From contig NZ_JXXU01000015.1 of assembly GCF_000967495.1 (NCBI RefSeq), forward strand, positions 1 to 40,341: a stretch of 40,341 bases of DNA. Direction: 5' to 3'. The notes under the pieces are model-generated. The model was not told where the DNA came from. It did no database searches and was given only the letters and a program-made list of their open reading frames with translations. Positions 1-8,051 of the stretch are shown piece after piece. Origin of the DNA: Vibrio neptunius (GTDB lineage: Bacteria; Pseudomonadota; Gammaproteobacteria; Enterobacterales; Vibrionaceae). The translations under genes were made by a program, and so were the position numbers. Position 1 is the first letter of the stretch; every line of letters starts with the position of its first letter.

Positions 1-30
1 TTAGTGTCAACCACTTTTTTAAACTTTTTT
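1..30 (-). promoter_or_regulatory. Partial second promoter (P2-like) of an rRNA operon, cut by the window edge
   Basis: On the minus strand a perfect -35 hexamer TTGACA (complement of 5-10) is preceded by two A-tracts, which fits the upstream region of an rrn P2 promoter. The -10 element would lie beyond position 1. It follows the P1-like promoter at 104-180 by about 110 bp, the usual rrn P1/P2 spacing. The rRNA genes themselves are not in the window, so the operon identity is inferred. Confidence 0.6.
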
Positions 31-103
31 CGTAAGCGTTTCCGCTTGGCTAGTTAACCTATCGACTTCGCCTGAACCCTTGTGAGCCCTTGCCCTGTCG
101 ACA

Positions 104-180
104 TGGAGGCATTATAGAGATCGGCATCACATTAGCAAGCGTTATTTTAATAAAATTGCAAAAAATAACATTTAAACGCT
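104..180 (-). promoter_or_regulatory. rRNA operon P1-type promoter with UP element
   Basis: Reading the minus strand, a -35 TTGCTA (complement of 133-138) and a perfect -10 TATAAT (complement of 111-116) are separated by 16 bp, the short spacing typical of rrn P1 promoters. Upstream, 139-175 is almost pure A/T and fits an UP element for the RNA polymerase alpha C-terminal domain. Downstream is a GC-rich discriminator (GCCTCC) like those of stringently controlled stable-RNA promoters. Transcription would start near 104 and leave the window to the left. A tRNA operon is the main alternative. Confidence 0.7.
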
Positions 181-246
181 GACTTTTCGCTCAAAGCCTT
201 ATTTATCCAACTTTACCCCAATATAGCGAACACCATACCCACAGAG

Positions 247-255
247 TTATCCACA
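247..255 (+). promoter_or_regulatory. Isolated perfect DnaA box
   Basis: TTATCCACA matches the strong DnaA-box consensus TTATNCACA exactly. It lies between the cysJIH terminator and the rrn P1-type promoter. No second box is visible nearby, so this is not an origin. It could be a titration or regulatory site, or chance. Confidence 0.4.
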
Positions 256-270
256 GTAGCTATTTTTTCA

Positions 271-300
271 GGCAAAATAAAAGGCCGCATTGCGACCTTT
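271..300 (-). terminator. Rho-independent terminator of cysJIH
   Basis: A 9-bp stem (280-288 with 292-300) has a 3-nt loop and one pair that is a G-U wobble only in the minus-strand RNA. In the minus direction it is followed by TTTTATTTTG. It lies 23 bp past the cysH stop codon. Confidence 0.75.
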
Positions 301-322
301 CCTCTTACTATAGAAAAGCAGA

Positions 323-1099
323 TTAGATGCCTGAGCCATCTTGCTCGCTTTCATCTTCATGGAGCCCACATTCTCGTTTAAGGCCGAAGAACCGAGTTTC
401 TTCTTCACTCATTCCTGGCTCCCATTTCTTGGTTGTATGAGTGTCTCCAATGGATAAGTACCCTTCATCACGTAACGGATGATACGGCAAGCCATGCTGT
501 TCTAGATAATAGTGAACGTCTTTGTTTGTCCAATCGATAATAGGCAAAAACTTAAACACGCCATTTTGAATCGTCAGAATTGGCAGGTTTGCTCGAGACT
601 TAGATTGCTCACGGCGCAATCCTGAAAACCAAGTCCCCACTCTAAGTTCATCCAAAGCGCGACGCATAGGTTCCACTTTGTTTAGGCGATTGTACTGTTC
701 AATTCCCTCTATACCTTGCGCCCACAGTTTTCCATAACTTGCCTCCTGCCATGCCGCACTCTGCTTTGCACGATAGACTTGAAGGTTAAGGTTCAGCTTT
801 TCCGTAAGGTCATCAATAAACTGGTAAGTTTCAGGGAAGAGATAGCCAGTATCTGTCAATATGACCGGGATATCAGGTCTAGCCTCCGTGACTAAATGCA
901 GCATCACCGCGGCCTGAATACCAAAGCTTGAGGAAACAGCGTGTGTTCCTTCCAGATTTTCTATCGCCCAGGAGACTCTCTCCTGAGCCGTTAGCTTTTC
1001 GAGCTCTAAATTAATTTCCGCAAGACGGAGAGCCTGCTCCGTCTTTGTTGCCGTTAAGAGCTCTGCTAACTTCAGTTTTGAAGCCACGGAGTTAAGCAT
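323..1099 (-). CDS. cysH: Phosphoadenylyl-sulfate (PAPS) reductase, thioredoxin-dependent
   Basis: CysH reduces PAPS to sulfite and 3',5'-ADP using thioredoxin, in the cytoplasm. The 258-residue protein has the PAPS-binding SSFGIQ loop, the [11 protein letters not shown] segment, and the C-terminal ECGLH motif whose cysteine (about residue 244) is catalytic. The extra cysteine pairs that bind an iron-sulfur cluster in APS reductases are absent, so PAPS is the expected substrate. An upstream in-frame ATG would add 24 residues inside cysI. I chose the ATG at 1099 because AGAGGGAC precedes it at good spacing and the family N-terminus fits. The start overlaps the end of cysI by 8 bp, indicating translational coupling. 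It is the last gene of cysJIH, followed by a terminator. Confidence 0.96.
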   Translation of the reverse strand: MLNSVASKLKLAELLTATKTEQALRLAEINLELEKLTAQERVSWAIENLEGTHAVSSSFGIQAAVMLHLVTEARPDIPVILTDTGYLFPETYQFIDDLTEKLNLNLQVYRAKQSAAWQEASYGKLWAQGIEGIEQYNRLNKVEPMRRALDELRVGTWFSGLRREQSKSRANLPILTIQNGVFKFLPIIDWTNKDVHYYLEQHGLPYHPLRDEGYLSIGDTHTTKKWEPGMSEEETRFFGLKRECGLHEDESEQDGSGI

Positions 1100-2828
1100 A
1101 AAAGTCCCTCTTAGAAACGAACACTTCATCGATAATGCCAGCTCTGATCGTGAAGTCACCAAAGCACTCACCGTCGGTACGCTCTTTGGCCCATCGACCG
1201 ACTAGCTGATCGATCTCTTCTAGGATCTGTTTGTCGGTGATGTTTTCTTTATACATCTTAGGTACGCGCGTACCGCCACGATTACCACCAAGGTGCAAGT
1301 TGTAACGGCCAGGTGCTTTACCTACCAGACCAATTTCAGCCAACATCGCACGGCCACAGCCATTCGGACAGCCTGTCACACGTAATATAATGTTGTCTTC
1401 TTCCGGCAGGCCGTGTTTCTTGAGAATGTCTTCAACGTCCGTAACAAATTCTGGCAAGAATCGTTCAGCTTCAGCCATTGCCAACGGACAGGTTGGGAAC
1501 GCAACACAAGCCATTGAATTCTTACGCTGCTCACTAACGGTTTCATCCATCAAACCGTGTTCAACAGCGATTTTCTCAATTTTCGCTTTATTGCTTTTTG
1601 AGACTCCTGCAACAATCAGGTTCTGGTTCGCCGTCATGCGGAAATCCCCTTTGTGGATTTTCGCTATCTCAGCCACACCTGTTTTAAGAGGCTTACCCGG
1701 ATAATCCAGCAAACGACCATTTTCAATAAATAGAGTCAGGTGGTACTTGCCGTCGATCCCTTCGACCCAGCCGACTCGGTCGCCACGTTCAGTAAATTCA
1801 TATGGACGGCTTGCTTCAAACTCTACCCCAGCACGCTTCTCCACCTCTGCTTTGAAGACATCACTGCCCACTCGATCAAGCGTGTATTTAGTTTTGGCAT
1901 TTTTACGATTCGACCGGTTACCCCAATCACGCTGGGTAGTAACGACTGCCGCTGCAACATCTAGCGTTTTCTCAAGAGGGATAAATCCAAAATCATCGGC
2001 ACGTCTTGGGTAAGTAGAGGTATCGCCATGAGTCATGGCTAGGCCACCGCCCACCAATACGTTAAAGCCCACCAGCTTGCCATCTTCAGCAATCGCGACA
2101 AAGTTAAGGTCATTCGCGTGTACATCGACATCATTTTGCGGTGGTATCACAACGGTCGTTTTGAACTTACGTGGTAAATAGTTGCTACCCAGAATTGGTT
2201 CATCATCCTGAGTAGTTTCTACTTTATCGCCATCCAACCAGATTTCTGCATACGCTTTAGTCTTAGGTAAAAGATGCTCACTGATTTTCTTCGCCCACTC
2301 ATATGCTTCTTGGTGTAGCTCCGATTCAACCGGGTTTGTAGTACACAATACATTCCGGTTCACGTCACCCGCTGTTGCTATGGAGTCAATACCAATGCTG
2401 TTAAGCGTCTGGTGCATCAGCTTGATATTTGGTTTTAACACACCGTGAAACTGAAACGTCTGACGCGTCGTTAGACGAATACTTCCATACAAAGAGTGTT
2501 CTGTTGCGAACTTATCAATCGCTAACCACTGACCTGGTTTGATAATACCGCCTGGCATACGTGCACGTAACATGACGTTATGCAATGGTTCCAATTTCTG
2601 CTTAGTGCGTTCATTGCGGATATCACGATCGTCCTGCTGATACATTCCATGGAAGCGAATCAGTTGGAAGTTATCTGCAGTAAAGCCACCGGTGATACGA
2701 TCTTGTAGGTCTTGTTCAATCGTGCCACGTAGGAAATTACTTTCTCTTTTCAGGCGCTCGTTATCTGCAAGGGGCCCTAACTCTTCGCCCAAGACAATCT
2801 GTTTATTATTTTCGGTAGAAGCACTCAT
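1092..2828 (-). CDS. cysI: Sulfite reductase (NADPH) hemoprotein beta subunit
   Basis: CysI carries the coupled siroheme and [4Fe-4S] centre that performs the six-electron reduction of sulfite to sulfide, receiving electrons from CysJ. It has 578 residues, full length for the family. The four cluster/siroheme cysteines are visible as Cys441 and Cys447 (CVAFPTC) and Cys487 and Cys491 (CPNGC). The nitrite/sulfite reductase ferredoxin-like half-domains and the [11 protein letters not shown] segment are intact. The start codon overlaps the cysJ stop as TAATG. Its siroheme depends on the methyltransferase encoded by cobA at 19134-20003. Confidence 0.98.
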   Translation of the reverse strand: MSASTENNKQIVLGEELGPLADNERLKRESNFLRGTIEQDLQDRITGGFTADNFQLIRFHGMYQQDDRDIRNERTKQKLEPLHNVMLRARMPGGIIKPGQWLAIDKFATEHSLYGSIRLTTRQTFQFHGVLKPNIKLMHQTLNSIGIDSIATAGDVNRNVLCTTNPVESELHQEAYEWAKKISEHLLPKTKAYAEIWLDGDKVETTQDDEPILGSNYLPRKFKTTVVIPPQNDVDVHANDLNFVAIAEDGKLVGFNVLVGGGLAMTHGDTSTYPRRADDFGFIPLEKTLDVAAAVVTTQRDWGNRSNRKNAKTKYTLDRVGSDVFKAEVEKRAGVEFEASRPYEFTERGDRVGWVEGIDGKYHLTLFIENGRLLDYPGKPLKTGVAEIAKIHKGDFRMTANQNLIVAGVSKSNKAKIEKIAVEHGLMDETVSEQRKNSMACVAFPTCPLAMAEAERFLPEFVTDVEDILKKHGLPEEDNIILRVTGCPNGCGRAMLAEIGLVGKAPGRYNLHLGGNRGGTRVPKMYKENITDKQILEEIDQLVGRWAKERTDGECFGDFTIRAGIIDEVFVSKRDFYA

Positions 2829-4687
2829 TAGTAAACATCCCTTTGGTAACGTTTCGCTTTACGGAGTTCGTTGATAAATTCTTCGGCATCATCACGTGAT
2901 AGTTTGCCGTGCTGCTCTACGACGTGAATCAGCGCTTCATGGACATCTTTCGCCATACGTGTCGCATCACCACAGACATAGATGTGTGCCCCTTCCTGAA
3001 GCCATTGCCATACTTGTTCGGCGTTTTCCAAAATACGATGTTGCACGTAGACTTTTTCTGCTTGGTCGCGACTGAAAGCCACATCAAGACGATTAAGCAA
3101 ACCTGACTTTAGGTACTTTTGCCACTCAACCTGATAGAGGAAATCTTGGGTAAAGGTGCGGTCACCGAAGAATAGCCAGTTCTTACCACCTGCTTCTCGG
3201 TCATCGCGCTCTTGGATAAAGCTTCTGAACGGAGCGATACCAGTACCGGGGCCAATCATGATGACAGGGGTATTGTCATCTTGAGGTAGTTTGAAGTTTT
3301 TGTTGTGTTCAACAAACACTTTAACTTCACCACCTTCCTCTAAACGATGAGAAAGAAAGCTAGACGCACCACCAAAACGCTTTTCATCTCCCTTGACATA
3401 TTCAACAAGGCCAACCGTTAGATGGACTTCTTCGTCCACTTCACTCTGACTAGAAGCAATAGAATAGAGGCGAGGTGTCAATCGGCGCAGCAAACCAACC
3501 AATTCTTCAGCGGATAGTTTGGTTTTCTTCTCTGCCAGGACATCGACCACTTGGGTGTTGGTCGCGTATTCGCGTAACTTGTCTTTATCTTCCACCAGCT
3601 TAAGTAGTTTCTTGCTACCCGATAGCTCTGCAAATTTGGCGACAAGTTGCGGGTTTGCTGACGTTATCTCGTACTTACTCACCAGCGCACTGTGGATGGA
3701 AATACTTTCACCATCAACATCGACACTTTCCACACCAGACAGCCCTGCTTTAGCTAAGACCGCATTCGCAAGATCTGAGCTGTTCTCGAACCACACACCA
3801 AGTGCATCACCCGGTTGATATGTCAGGCCTGAGCCATCCAAGTCGATCTCGACATGGCGGACATCTTTACCTGAATCCCGACCAGTGATCTTCTGGCTTG
3901 TGAGCAAGGTTGCGGTGTAAGGGTTTTGCTTGTTGTATTGCGAGTGGCCAGGTGCAGCTTGACCGACTGGCAACTGCACAACTTCCGCTTCAGTACCTGA
4001 TGCCAACGCTTCTTGGACTTTATCAAGCGCGTTTTGACGCCACTCACTCGCGGGCTGTTCGTAATCAACATCACAATCAATACGTTCAATAAATGAGGTG
4101 GCGCCAAGTTTAGACAGATACGAGTCGAAATCTTTACCTGTCTGACAGAAGAATTCATAACTCGAGTCACCTAGGCCAATCACACCGTATTTCAGGTTTG
4201 GTAATTTAGGCGCCTTCTTAGACTGAAGAAATTCATGCAGCTCAATCGCATTATCTGGGGCTTCACCTTCACCATTAGTGGAGGCAACGATAATGACGTG
4301 TGTTTCCTTAGCAAGGTTCTTTCCTTTGTAATCGCTGGCATCAAACAGCTCAACTGCAATTCCTTGGGCCTTGGCTTCTTGTTCCAGAGCTTCAGCAACG
4401 CCTTTCGCGTTGCCCGTCTGAGAGGCAAAGATAATAGAAAGCTTGCCTGCAGGTTTTACGGCAACTGCCGCAGCCGCCTGACTAATAGGTGCTGCAGCAC
4501 CCGCTGTTTGAGGTTGAGCTTGAGATAACCCCCAAAAATAACCGCTGACCCACGCTAACTGTTGCGGTGACAGTTCTGAGACTGTTTGTTTTAGCGTATT
4601 CAGTTGTTGATCATTTAAAGGAGCAGCGATTGACGGTAGTTCTTGTGGTGTGTTTCCTGGAGAGGACACGTTCTTGTTCAAAGACAT
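2828..4687 (-). CDS. cysJ: Sulfite reductase (NADPH) flavoprotein alpha subunit
   Basis: CysJ moves electrons from NADPH through FAD and FMN to CysI. Domains in order: an N-terminal flavodoxin domain (about 65-210) with FMN-binding FASQTGNA and [10 protein letters not shown]; an FAD-binding domain (about 235-450) with RLYSIASS; and an NADP-binding domain with [12 protein letters not shown] and [10 protein letters not shown]. It ends in the typical RDVY. I place the start at 4687 (MSLNKN), which has AGGGA about 10 nt upstream. An in-frame ATG at 4708 would add seven residues but lacks a ribosome-binding site. It is the first gene of cysJIH. Expression is probably activated by CysB under sulfur limitation (family knowledge). 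Confidence 0.97.
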   Translation of the reverse strand: MSLNKNVSSPGNTPQELPSIAAPLNDQQLNTLKQTVSELSPQQLAWVSGYFWGLSQAQPQTAGAAAPISQAAAAVAVKPAGKLSIIFASQTGNAKGVAEALEQEAKAQGIAVELFDASDYKGKNLAKETHVIIVASTNGEGEAPDNAIELHEFLQSKKAPKLPNLKYGVIGLGDSSYEFFCQTGKDFDSYLSKLGATSFIERIDCDVDYEQPASEWRQNALDKVQEALASGTEAEVVQLPVGQAAPGHSQYNKQNPYTATLLTSQKITGRDSGKDVRHVEIDLDGSGLTYQPGDALGVWFENSSDLANAVLAKAGLSGVESVDVDGESISIHSALVSKYEITSANPQLVAKFAELSGSKKLLKLVEDKDKLREYATNTQVVDVLAEKKTKLSAEELVGLLRRLTPRLYSIASSQSEVDEEVHLTVGLVEYVKGDEKRFGGASSFLSHRLEEGGEVKVFVEHNKNFKLPQDDNTPVIMIGPGTGIAPFRSFIQERDDREAGGKNWLFFGDRTFTQDFLYQVEWQKYLKSGLLNRLDVAFSRDQAEKVYVQHRILENAEQVWQWLQEGAHIYVCGDATRMAKDVHEALIHVVEQHGKLSRDDAEEFINELRKAKRYQRDVY

Positions 4688-4708
4688 GGTCTCGACATCC
4701 CTATTCAT

Positions 4709-4813
4709 TGCGTGATGATAGATTAACCACTCCCTTTAATAACAAGAAAGAATAGAAATGAATGTTTTATAACTTTTGGAATTAAAGAAAGCCGAAAGTT
4801 TAAGCAGGTCTGA
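4709..4813 (-). promoter_or_regulatory. Presumed promoter and CysB region of cysJIH
   Basis: This 105-bp A/T-rich gap separates cysJ from the upstream minus-strand gene. On the minus strand it holds AATTCCAAAAGTTATAA, resembling the A/T-rich half-sites bound by CysB. I see no clear -35/-10 pair, as expected for an activator-dependent promoter. The assignment rests mainly on position. Confidence 0.4.
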
Positions 4814-5044
4814 TTACTTAGCTTCGACACGTACCTGTCTGAACCCTACAGCCATTGCTGACTTTGAAGCTAAATCCAGATCAAGATAGTGGCACTCCTC
4901 CCCATGAGAGTCGGTTAACAACACAAAGCCGCCACGTGCATGACGAAACTCGACAATCCAACTTCCTTCCTGCGCAGAAGGTTCAATGATGGCTTCAACT
5001 AACTGATTTTCTCGATAAAGGTTTCTAAGTTCATTGATCGTCAT
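4814..5044 (-). CDS. Conserved small hypothetical protein, 76 residues
   Basis: I do not recognise a function. The ATG at 5044 is chosen because AAAGGA precedes it by 5 nt. An earlier in-frame ATG would add a 33-residue extension with no ribosome-binding site. The product is soluble and slightly acidic, with a predicted alpha-beta pattern (helix MTINELRNLYRE, then strands around WIVEFRHARGGFVLLTD). It has no signal peptide, membrane segment or metal motif. It lies upstream of cysJ on the same strand but 126 bp away, so co-transcription is uncertain. Confidence 0.75.
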   Translation of the reverse strand: MTINELRNLYRENQLVEAIIEPSAQEGSWIVEFRHARGGFVLLTDSHGEECHYLDLDLASKSAMAVGFRQVRVEAK

Positions 5045-5143
5045 AGGAATCCTTTCTCTGAAGTTATTGATAAGAGCCCTTATAAGCATGGTCGAAAGAC
5101 AAAAAACTGCTAAACGAAAAACGAAGATATAACGAATAGGCAT

Positions 5144-5176
5144 AAAAAAACGCCGCGATATTACGCGGCGTTTTTT
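5144..5176. terminator. Bidirectional Rho-independent terminator
   Basis: A perfect 7-bp GC stem (CGCCGCG at 5151-5157 with 5164-5170) and 6-nt loop are flanked by A7 on the left and T6 on the right. It can stop transcription both ways. Its main job is probably ending the outer membrane protein gene that stops at 5191. Confidence 0.9.
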
Positions 5177-5190
5177 AATACTCTTGCCGT

Positions 5191-5865
5191 TTAGAAACTG
5201 TATTCGGCACCAAGGAAGACACCATTCGCCATAATAAAAGGCTTGCCCAACGTGCTATCCTCAATATTGGACTTAAATTCATCAGACTCAAGATCGATCA
5301 CGCGGTACCCTCCACGGAAAGTTACCGTTGAACTATTCAGTGGCATTCGATATTGCATACCTGCCATCAAGTCAGTGCTCTTGATACCGCTACTATCACC
5401 AAAGTTCATTTCACCGATGATGTCAAAATTTGTGTCTGGCACTGTCATTTCAGCGTAGCCATAGAATGCCCACAGCAATTCATTAAAATCTTTCGTTTGA
5501 CCCGTTTCGACGTTCTTGTGCTTTGTATTACTCATATTGCTGAACGTAATACCGGCATCAAAGTGCAGTAGGTCGTGTTCCATCACTTGGTAGTACAGCG
5601 TTAGATCCAGCTTATCAAACGCCATGAACTCGTTATCAACGCTGGCTGTTCTGATACGTGCATTCGGTACATACTTAATGTCGTGCTCGATCGCTGCATA
5701 AACACTTGGAGTGACTTCTTTATCACGGCGGATTTCATTTACTTCTGTGTCTACCCACCATGCTTCAGCACCTACTTTTGTAATCACAGAGTCTTCTGCC
5801 ATTGCTGCTGAACTTGCCATCGACATCGCAGCTGCAGTAATAACCGCCAGTGCTGATTTGTTCAT
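5191..5865 (-). CDS. TIGR04219-type outer membrane beta-barrel protein
   Basis: The protein has 224 residues. A signal peptide of about 23 residues ends at AMA before ED. Alternating strands follow (LDLTLYYQVM, LWAFYGYAEM, VTFRGGYRVI), and the last residue is Phe in GAEYSF, the usual recognition signal for the BAM complex. The overall pattern matches the TIGR04219 family of Vibrio and related genera, whose function is unknown. AGGAG lies 9 nt before the ATG. A TTGACA hexamer at 5938-5943 may be its -35, but no well-spaced -10 is evident. It forms a single-gene unit ended by the hairpin at 5144-5176. Confidence 0.82.
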   Translation of the reverse strand: MNKSALAVITAAAMSMASSAAMAEDSVITKVGAEAWWVDTEVNEIRRDKEVTPSVYAAIEHDIKYVPNARIRTASVDNEFMAFDKLDLTLYYQVMEHDLLHFDAGITFSNMSNTKHKNVETGQTKDFNELLWAFYGYAEMTVPDTNFDIIGEMNFGDSSGIKSTDLMAGMQYRMPLNSSTVTFRGGYRVIDLESDEFKSNIEDSTLGKPFIMANGVFLGAEYSF

Positions 5866-5956
5866 CTAATTTAGCTCCTGAGCTCATTGGGGTAAGAGAT
5901 GTTGGAGCGATAGTATCACATTCTGCAAAGCGGTTTATGTCAAATTACTACGCGGA

Positions 5957-6166
5957 TTAACGGTGGCCATACACGTAGTTTTTGAAAAACCAAATACCCA
6001 CAGCAATAACAATCAGCCACGGGATAAGTTTAATCACGGCCCCGACCATCCCGAGTAACACCATCACCATCAAAGCAAAACCCGCCGCAGCAAATACCGT
6101 GAACATAGTAAGACCTGTCACCAGCAGCGTTGCAATAAAGACCAATACAAAGATGAGTTCAAACAT
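5957..6166 (-). CDS. pspG: Phage shock protein G
   Basis: This 69-residue inner membrane protein is mostly hydrophobic: an N-terminal segment (MFELIFVLVFIATLLVTG), a central one and a third (IKLIPWLIVIAVGIWFF), then a short basic tail. Length and the IKLIPWL core match PspG, an effector of the phage shock response that helps conserve membrane energy. AAGGAG precedes the ATG. As in E. coli, pspG stands apart from the main psp cluster and has its own sigma-54 promoter (6193-6210). Confidence 0.88.
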   Translation of the reverse strand: MFELIFVLVFIATLLVTGLTMFTVFAAAGFALMVMVLLGMVGAVIKLIPWLIVIAVGIWFFKNYVYGHR

Positions 6167-6192
6167 ATCTTTCTCCTTAGTTATCTTTCACG

Positions 6193-6210
6193 TTGCAGAA
6201 AGTAAGCCAA
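6193..6210 (-). promoter_or_regulatory. Sigma-54 (RpoN) promoter of pspG
   Basis: On the minus strand TTGGC and CTGCA place GG and GC exactly 10 bp apart, the required -24/-12 geometry. It lies 27 bp upstream of the pspG start codon. The central bases depart from the full consensus (TTA in place of ACG), so strength is uncertain. PspF would be the expected activator. No PspF or IHF site is obvious upstream. Confidence 0.65.
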
Positions 6211-6254
6211 GTTAAAGAAAAATACATAACCATATGATTTTAATAAAATAAAAA

Positions 6255-6280
6255 AAGAGACGCTTTATAAAGCGTCTCTT
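6255..6280 (-). terminator. Terminator of dusA
   Basis: A perfect 26-nt palindrome (core GAGACGCTTTATAAAGCGTC) is flanked by A-rich sequence on the left and T-rich on the right. In the minus direction it lies 57 bp past the dusA stop, followed by TTTTTATTTTA. It can act both ways. Confidence 0.85.
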
Positions 6281-6337
6281 TTATTTATTATCTTAGTTGG
6301 TCAAATTCACCACCCCAATACTATTAAGTGGTGAAAT

Positions 6338-7339
6338 TTACACATTCAACTCTTTAGGAATTTTACTCAGCGCCGTCTCTACCACTTCGATACCAGAACC
6401 TGGCTTGTGAGCATTCTCACTGATGTAACGACGCCATTGACGCGCTCCCGGCATATTCTGGAACAAGCCCAACATATGACGAGTAATATGACCGAGATAC
6501 GCCCCTTTCTCTAGCTGGCTTTCAATGTAAGGGTACATCTCTTCCACAACTTGAGTACGCTTCTTAACAGGCTTATCCAATCCAAAAATCTGCTGATCAA
6601 CTTCCGCCAGCATATATGGATTCTGGTAGGCTTCACGGCCAACCATAACACCATCTAGGTGCGTCAAGTGCTCTTTGGTGTCCTCCAGTGTCTTAACGCC
6701 ACCATTAATAACAATATTTAGGTGCGCAAAATCTTTCTTCAGCTGATAGGCACGCGGGTAATCAAGAGGTGGGATTTCACGGTTCTCCTTTGGGCTTAGC
6801 CCAGAAAGCCAAGCTTTGCGTGCGTGAATAGTAAATTGATCACAGCCCCCCTTCTCGGAAACCATCGATACAAAGTCGGTCAGAAACTCATAAGAGTCTT
6901 GATCATCAATACCGATACGAGTTTTCACCGTGACTGGCACATCCACCACATTACGCATTGCGGCAACACATTCCGCCACAAGTTGTGGCTCTGCCATTAG
7001 ACACGCGCCAAAGCGACCATTTTGTACACGATCAGACGGGCAACCAACGTTAAGGTTGATTTCATCATAGCCACGCTCTTGTGCTAATTTCGCACACGTC
7101 GCCAAATCTGCAGGGTTTGAGCCACCTAACTGAAGTGCCACTGGGTGCTCTTGCTGGTTATACGCCAGAAAATCACCTTTACCGTGAATAATCGCCCCCG
7201 TCGTCACCATCTCGGTATAGAGCAAAGTTTCGCTCGTCAGCAATCGATGGAAGTAACGACAGTGTCTGTCAGTCCAATCGAGCATGGGTGCAATGGAAAA
7301 GCGGTTAGCCGCGTATTTACTAGTATTGTCAGGTTTCAT
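6338..7339 (-). CDS. dusA: tRNA-dihydrouridine synthase A
   Basis: DusA is an FMN enzyme that reduces uridines in the D-loop of tRNA (positions 20/20a in E. coli) using NADPH. The 333-residue protein has the N-terminal [13 protein letters not shown] motif, the catalytic cysteine in [10 protein letters not shown], and the flavin-binding TIHARKAW and INGGVKT segments. The C-terminal helical domain is complete ([11 protein letters not shown]). The ATG at 7339 lacks a strong Shine-Dalgarno sequence (AACACCTT). The 5' end of dusA is a known target of island and prophage integrases. The integrase pseudogene starting 100 bp upstream fits that role. Confidence 0.95.
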   Translation of the reverse strand: MKPDNTSKYAANRFSIAPMLDWTDRHCRYFHRLLTSETLLYTEMVTTGAIIHGKGDFLAYNQQEHPVALQLGGSNPADLATCAKLAQERGYDEINLNVGCPSDRVQNGRFGACLMAEPQLVAECVAAMRNVVDVPVTVKTRIGIDDQDSYEFLTDFVSMVSEKGGCDQFTIHARKAWLSGLSPKENREIPPLDYPRAYQLKKDFAHLNIVINGGVKTLEDTKEHLTHLDGVMVGREAYQNPYMLAEVDQQIFGLDKPVKKRTQVVEEMYPYIESQLEKGAYLGHITRHMLGLFQNMPGARQWRRYISENAHKPGSGIEVVETALSKIPKELNV

Positions 7340-7439
7340 AAGGTGTTACTCGAAATCTAGATACTGCATATACATACAGCAAATTGCTAGAATTGCCTCA
7401 AATCACCCCCATATAGTACGTATAAATGGAGTAGGACAA

Positions 7440-7792
7440 ATGGCGTCATTCAGCATTAAAAAACGAACACTGTAAAGCGGAGAATCACGCTTTACAGTAG
7501 ACATCATAGTCAAAAAGAATTCGGCGATTATACACAGAGAATCGAAAACATTCAGGAAAAAGAACTCGCTAGAGCCTACGAAAATAAAAGGGTTAGAGAG
7601 TTAGAAGATCCGTACTCACAGCAACAAAAATCCGTACCTATATACGTACTACTAGACAGGTTTATGGAAGAACCTGATTTATGGGATAAAACAGGCCGTA
7701 CTAAGCTGTTCGTGATTAATATGCGGCGAGATGGTGATATTTCACGAACGAAACGTAAGTTTCAGATAAAAAAAGAGCTGGCCCAAAAGTGA
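7440..7792 (+). pseudogene. Decayed 5' fragment of a tyrosine recombinase (integrase) gene next to dusA
   Basis: From the ATG at 7440 (AGGAC upstream) the frame reads MASFSIKKRTL, then a TAA at 7473-7475, then SGESRFTVDIIVKK and IIHRESKTFRKK in the same frame. The sense continues one frame over as ELARAYENKRVRELEDP, then VPIYVLLDRFMEEPDLW and TGRTKLFVINMRRDGDIS, to a TGA at 7790. The joined product is a typical integrase N-terminus: an arm-binding beta domain, then the start of the core-binding SAM-like domain. The frame change sits at an A5 run (7557-7561) and is explained by loss of one A. The core-binding remainder and the catalytic R-H-R-Y domain are missing, probably deleted near 7755. 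Family assignment is from memory of such proteins. Confidence 0.8.
7469..7498. repeat. Perfect inverted repeat inside the integrase remnant
   Basis: Arms ACTGTAAAGCG (7469-7479) and CGCTTTACAGT (7488-7498) are exact reverse complements around an 8-nt loop. The left arm contains the premature TAA codon of the integrase. No T-run follows, so it is not a typical terminator. Confidence 0.85.
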
Positions 7793-7805
7793 GTTGGGGG
7801 CCAGC
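7768..7805 (-). terminator. Rho-independent terminator on the minus strand (copy 1 of 2)
   Basis: An 8-bp stem (GCTGGCCC at 7777-7784 with GGGCCAGC at 7798-7805) is followed in the minus direction by CTCTTTTTTT. The integrase remnant's plus-strand stop codon lies in its loop. No minus-strand gene upstream is recognised. It shares the words AGCTGGCCC, GAGTTGG and GCCAGCA with the hairpin at 8017-8051. Confidence 0.7.
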
Positions 7806-7905
7806 ACCGTTCCATGAAGCAAATGAAATGATTGACAAATTACCCATAGGGATTTTTATCGTAGATGAACACCATATGAAATCAATTGCATTCATGGAAT
7901 TTCAA

Positions 7906-7935
7906 GTGTGTATCGCAAGATTTTGCGTATCACAC
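7906..7935. repeat. Imperfect inverted repeat
   Basis: Arms 7906-7918 (GTGTGTATCGCAA) and 7923-7935 (TTGCGTATCACAC) match at 11 of 13 positions around a 4-nt loop. Function unknown. It could be an RNA hairpin in a transcript ending at the terminator 7768-7805, or an operator. Confidence 0.6.
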
Positions 7936-8016
7936 CTAGGTTTAGAGTAATTGTTCCACACACACTACTGCGGATGTGTGATCTGCAACAAGCCTAACTG
8001 TGCATAAAATTCACGC

Positions 8017-8051
8017 AAAAAAAAAGCTGGCCCTTGGAGTTGGCAGCCAGC
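8017..8051 (-). terminator. Rho-independent terminator on the minus strand (copy 2 of 2)
   Basis: GCTGGC (8026-8031) pairs with GCCAGC (8046-8051), with further CC/GG pairing inside. In the minus direction it is followed by nine T residues. It has no recognised minus-strand gene upstream, which suggests a short untranslated transcript or a relic. It is related to the hairpin at 7768-7805. Confidence 0.75.

Noticed and set aside
5938..5943. TTGACA upstream of the outer membrane protein gene as a full promoter
   Set aside because: The nearest -10-like hexamers are 20 or 22 bp away, so I could not define a proper sigma-70 promoter.
7906..7975. TGTG/CACA-rich inverted repeats as CRP sites
   Set aside because: The half-sites are not spaced as TGTGA-N6-TCACA, and the loops are wrong for CRP.
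7815..7995. 59-codon minus-strand frame beginning near 7897 and crossing the terminator 7768-7805
   Set aside because: It runs straight through a strong terminator, lacks a Shine-Dalgarno sequence, and has non-protein-like composition.
7469..8051. CRISPR array or integron attC cluster in the hairpin-rich region
   Set aside because: There are only two dissimilar hairpins, no regular repeat-spacer units, and no attC core sites or cas or intI genes.
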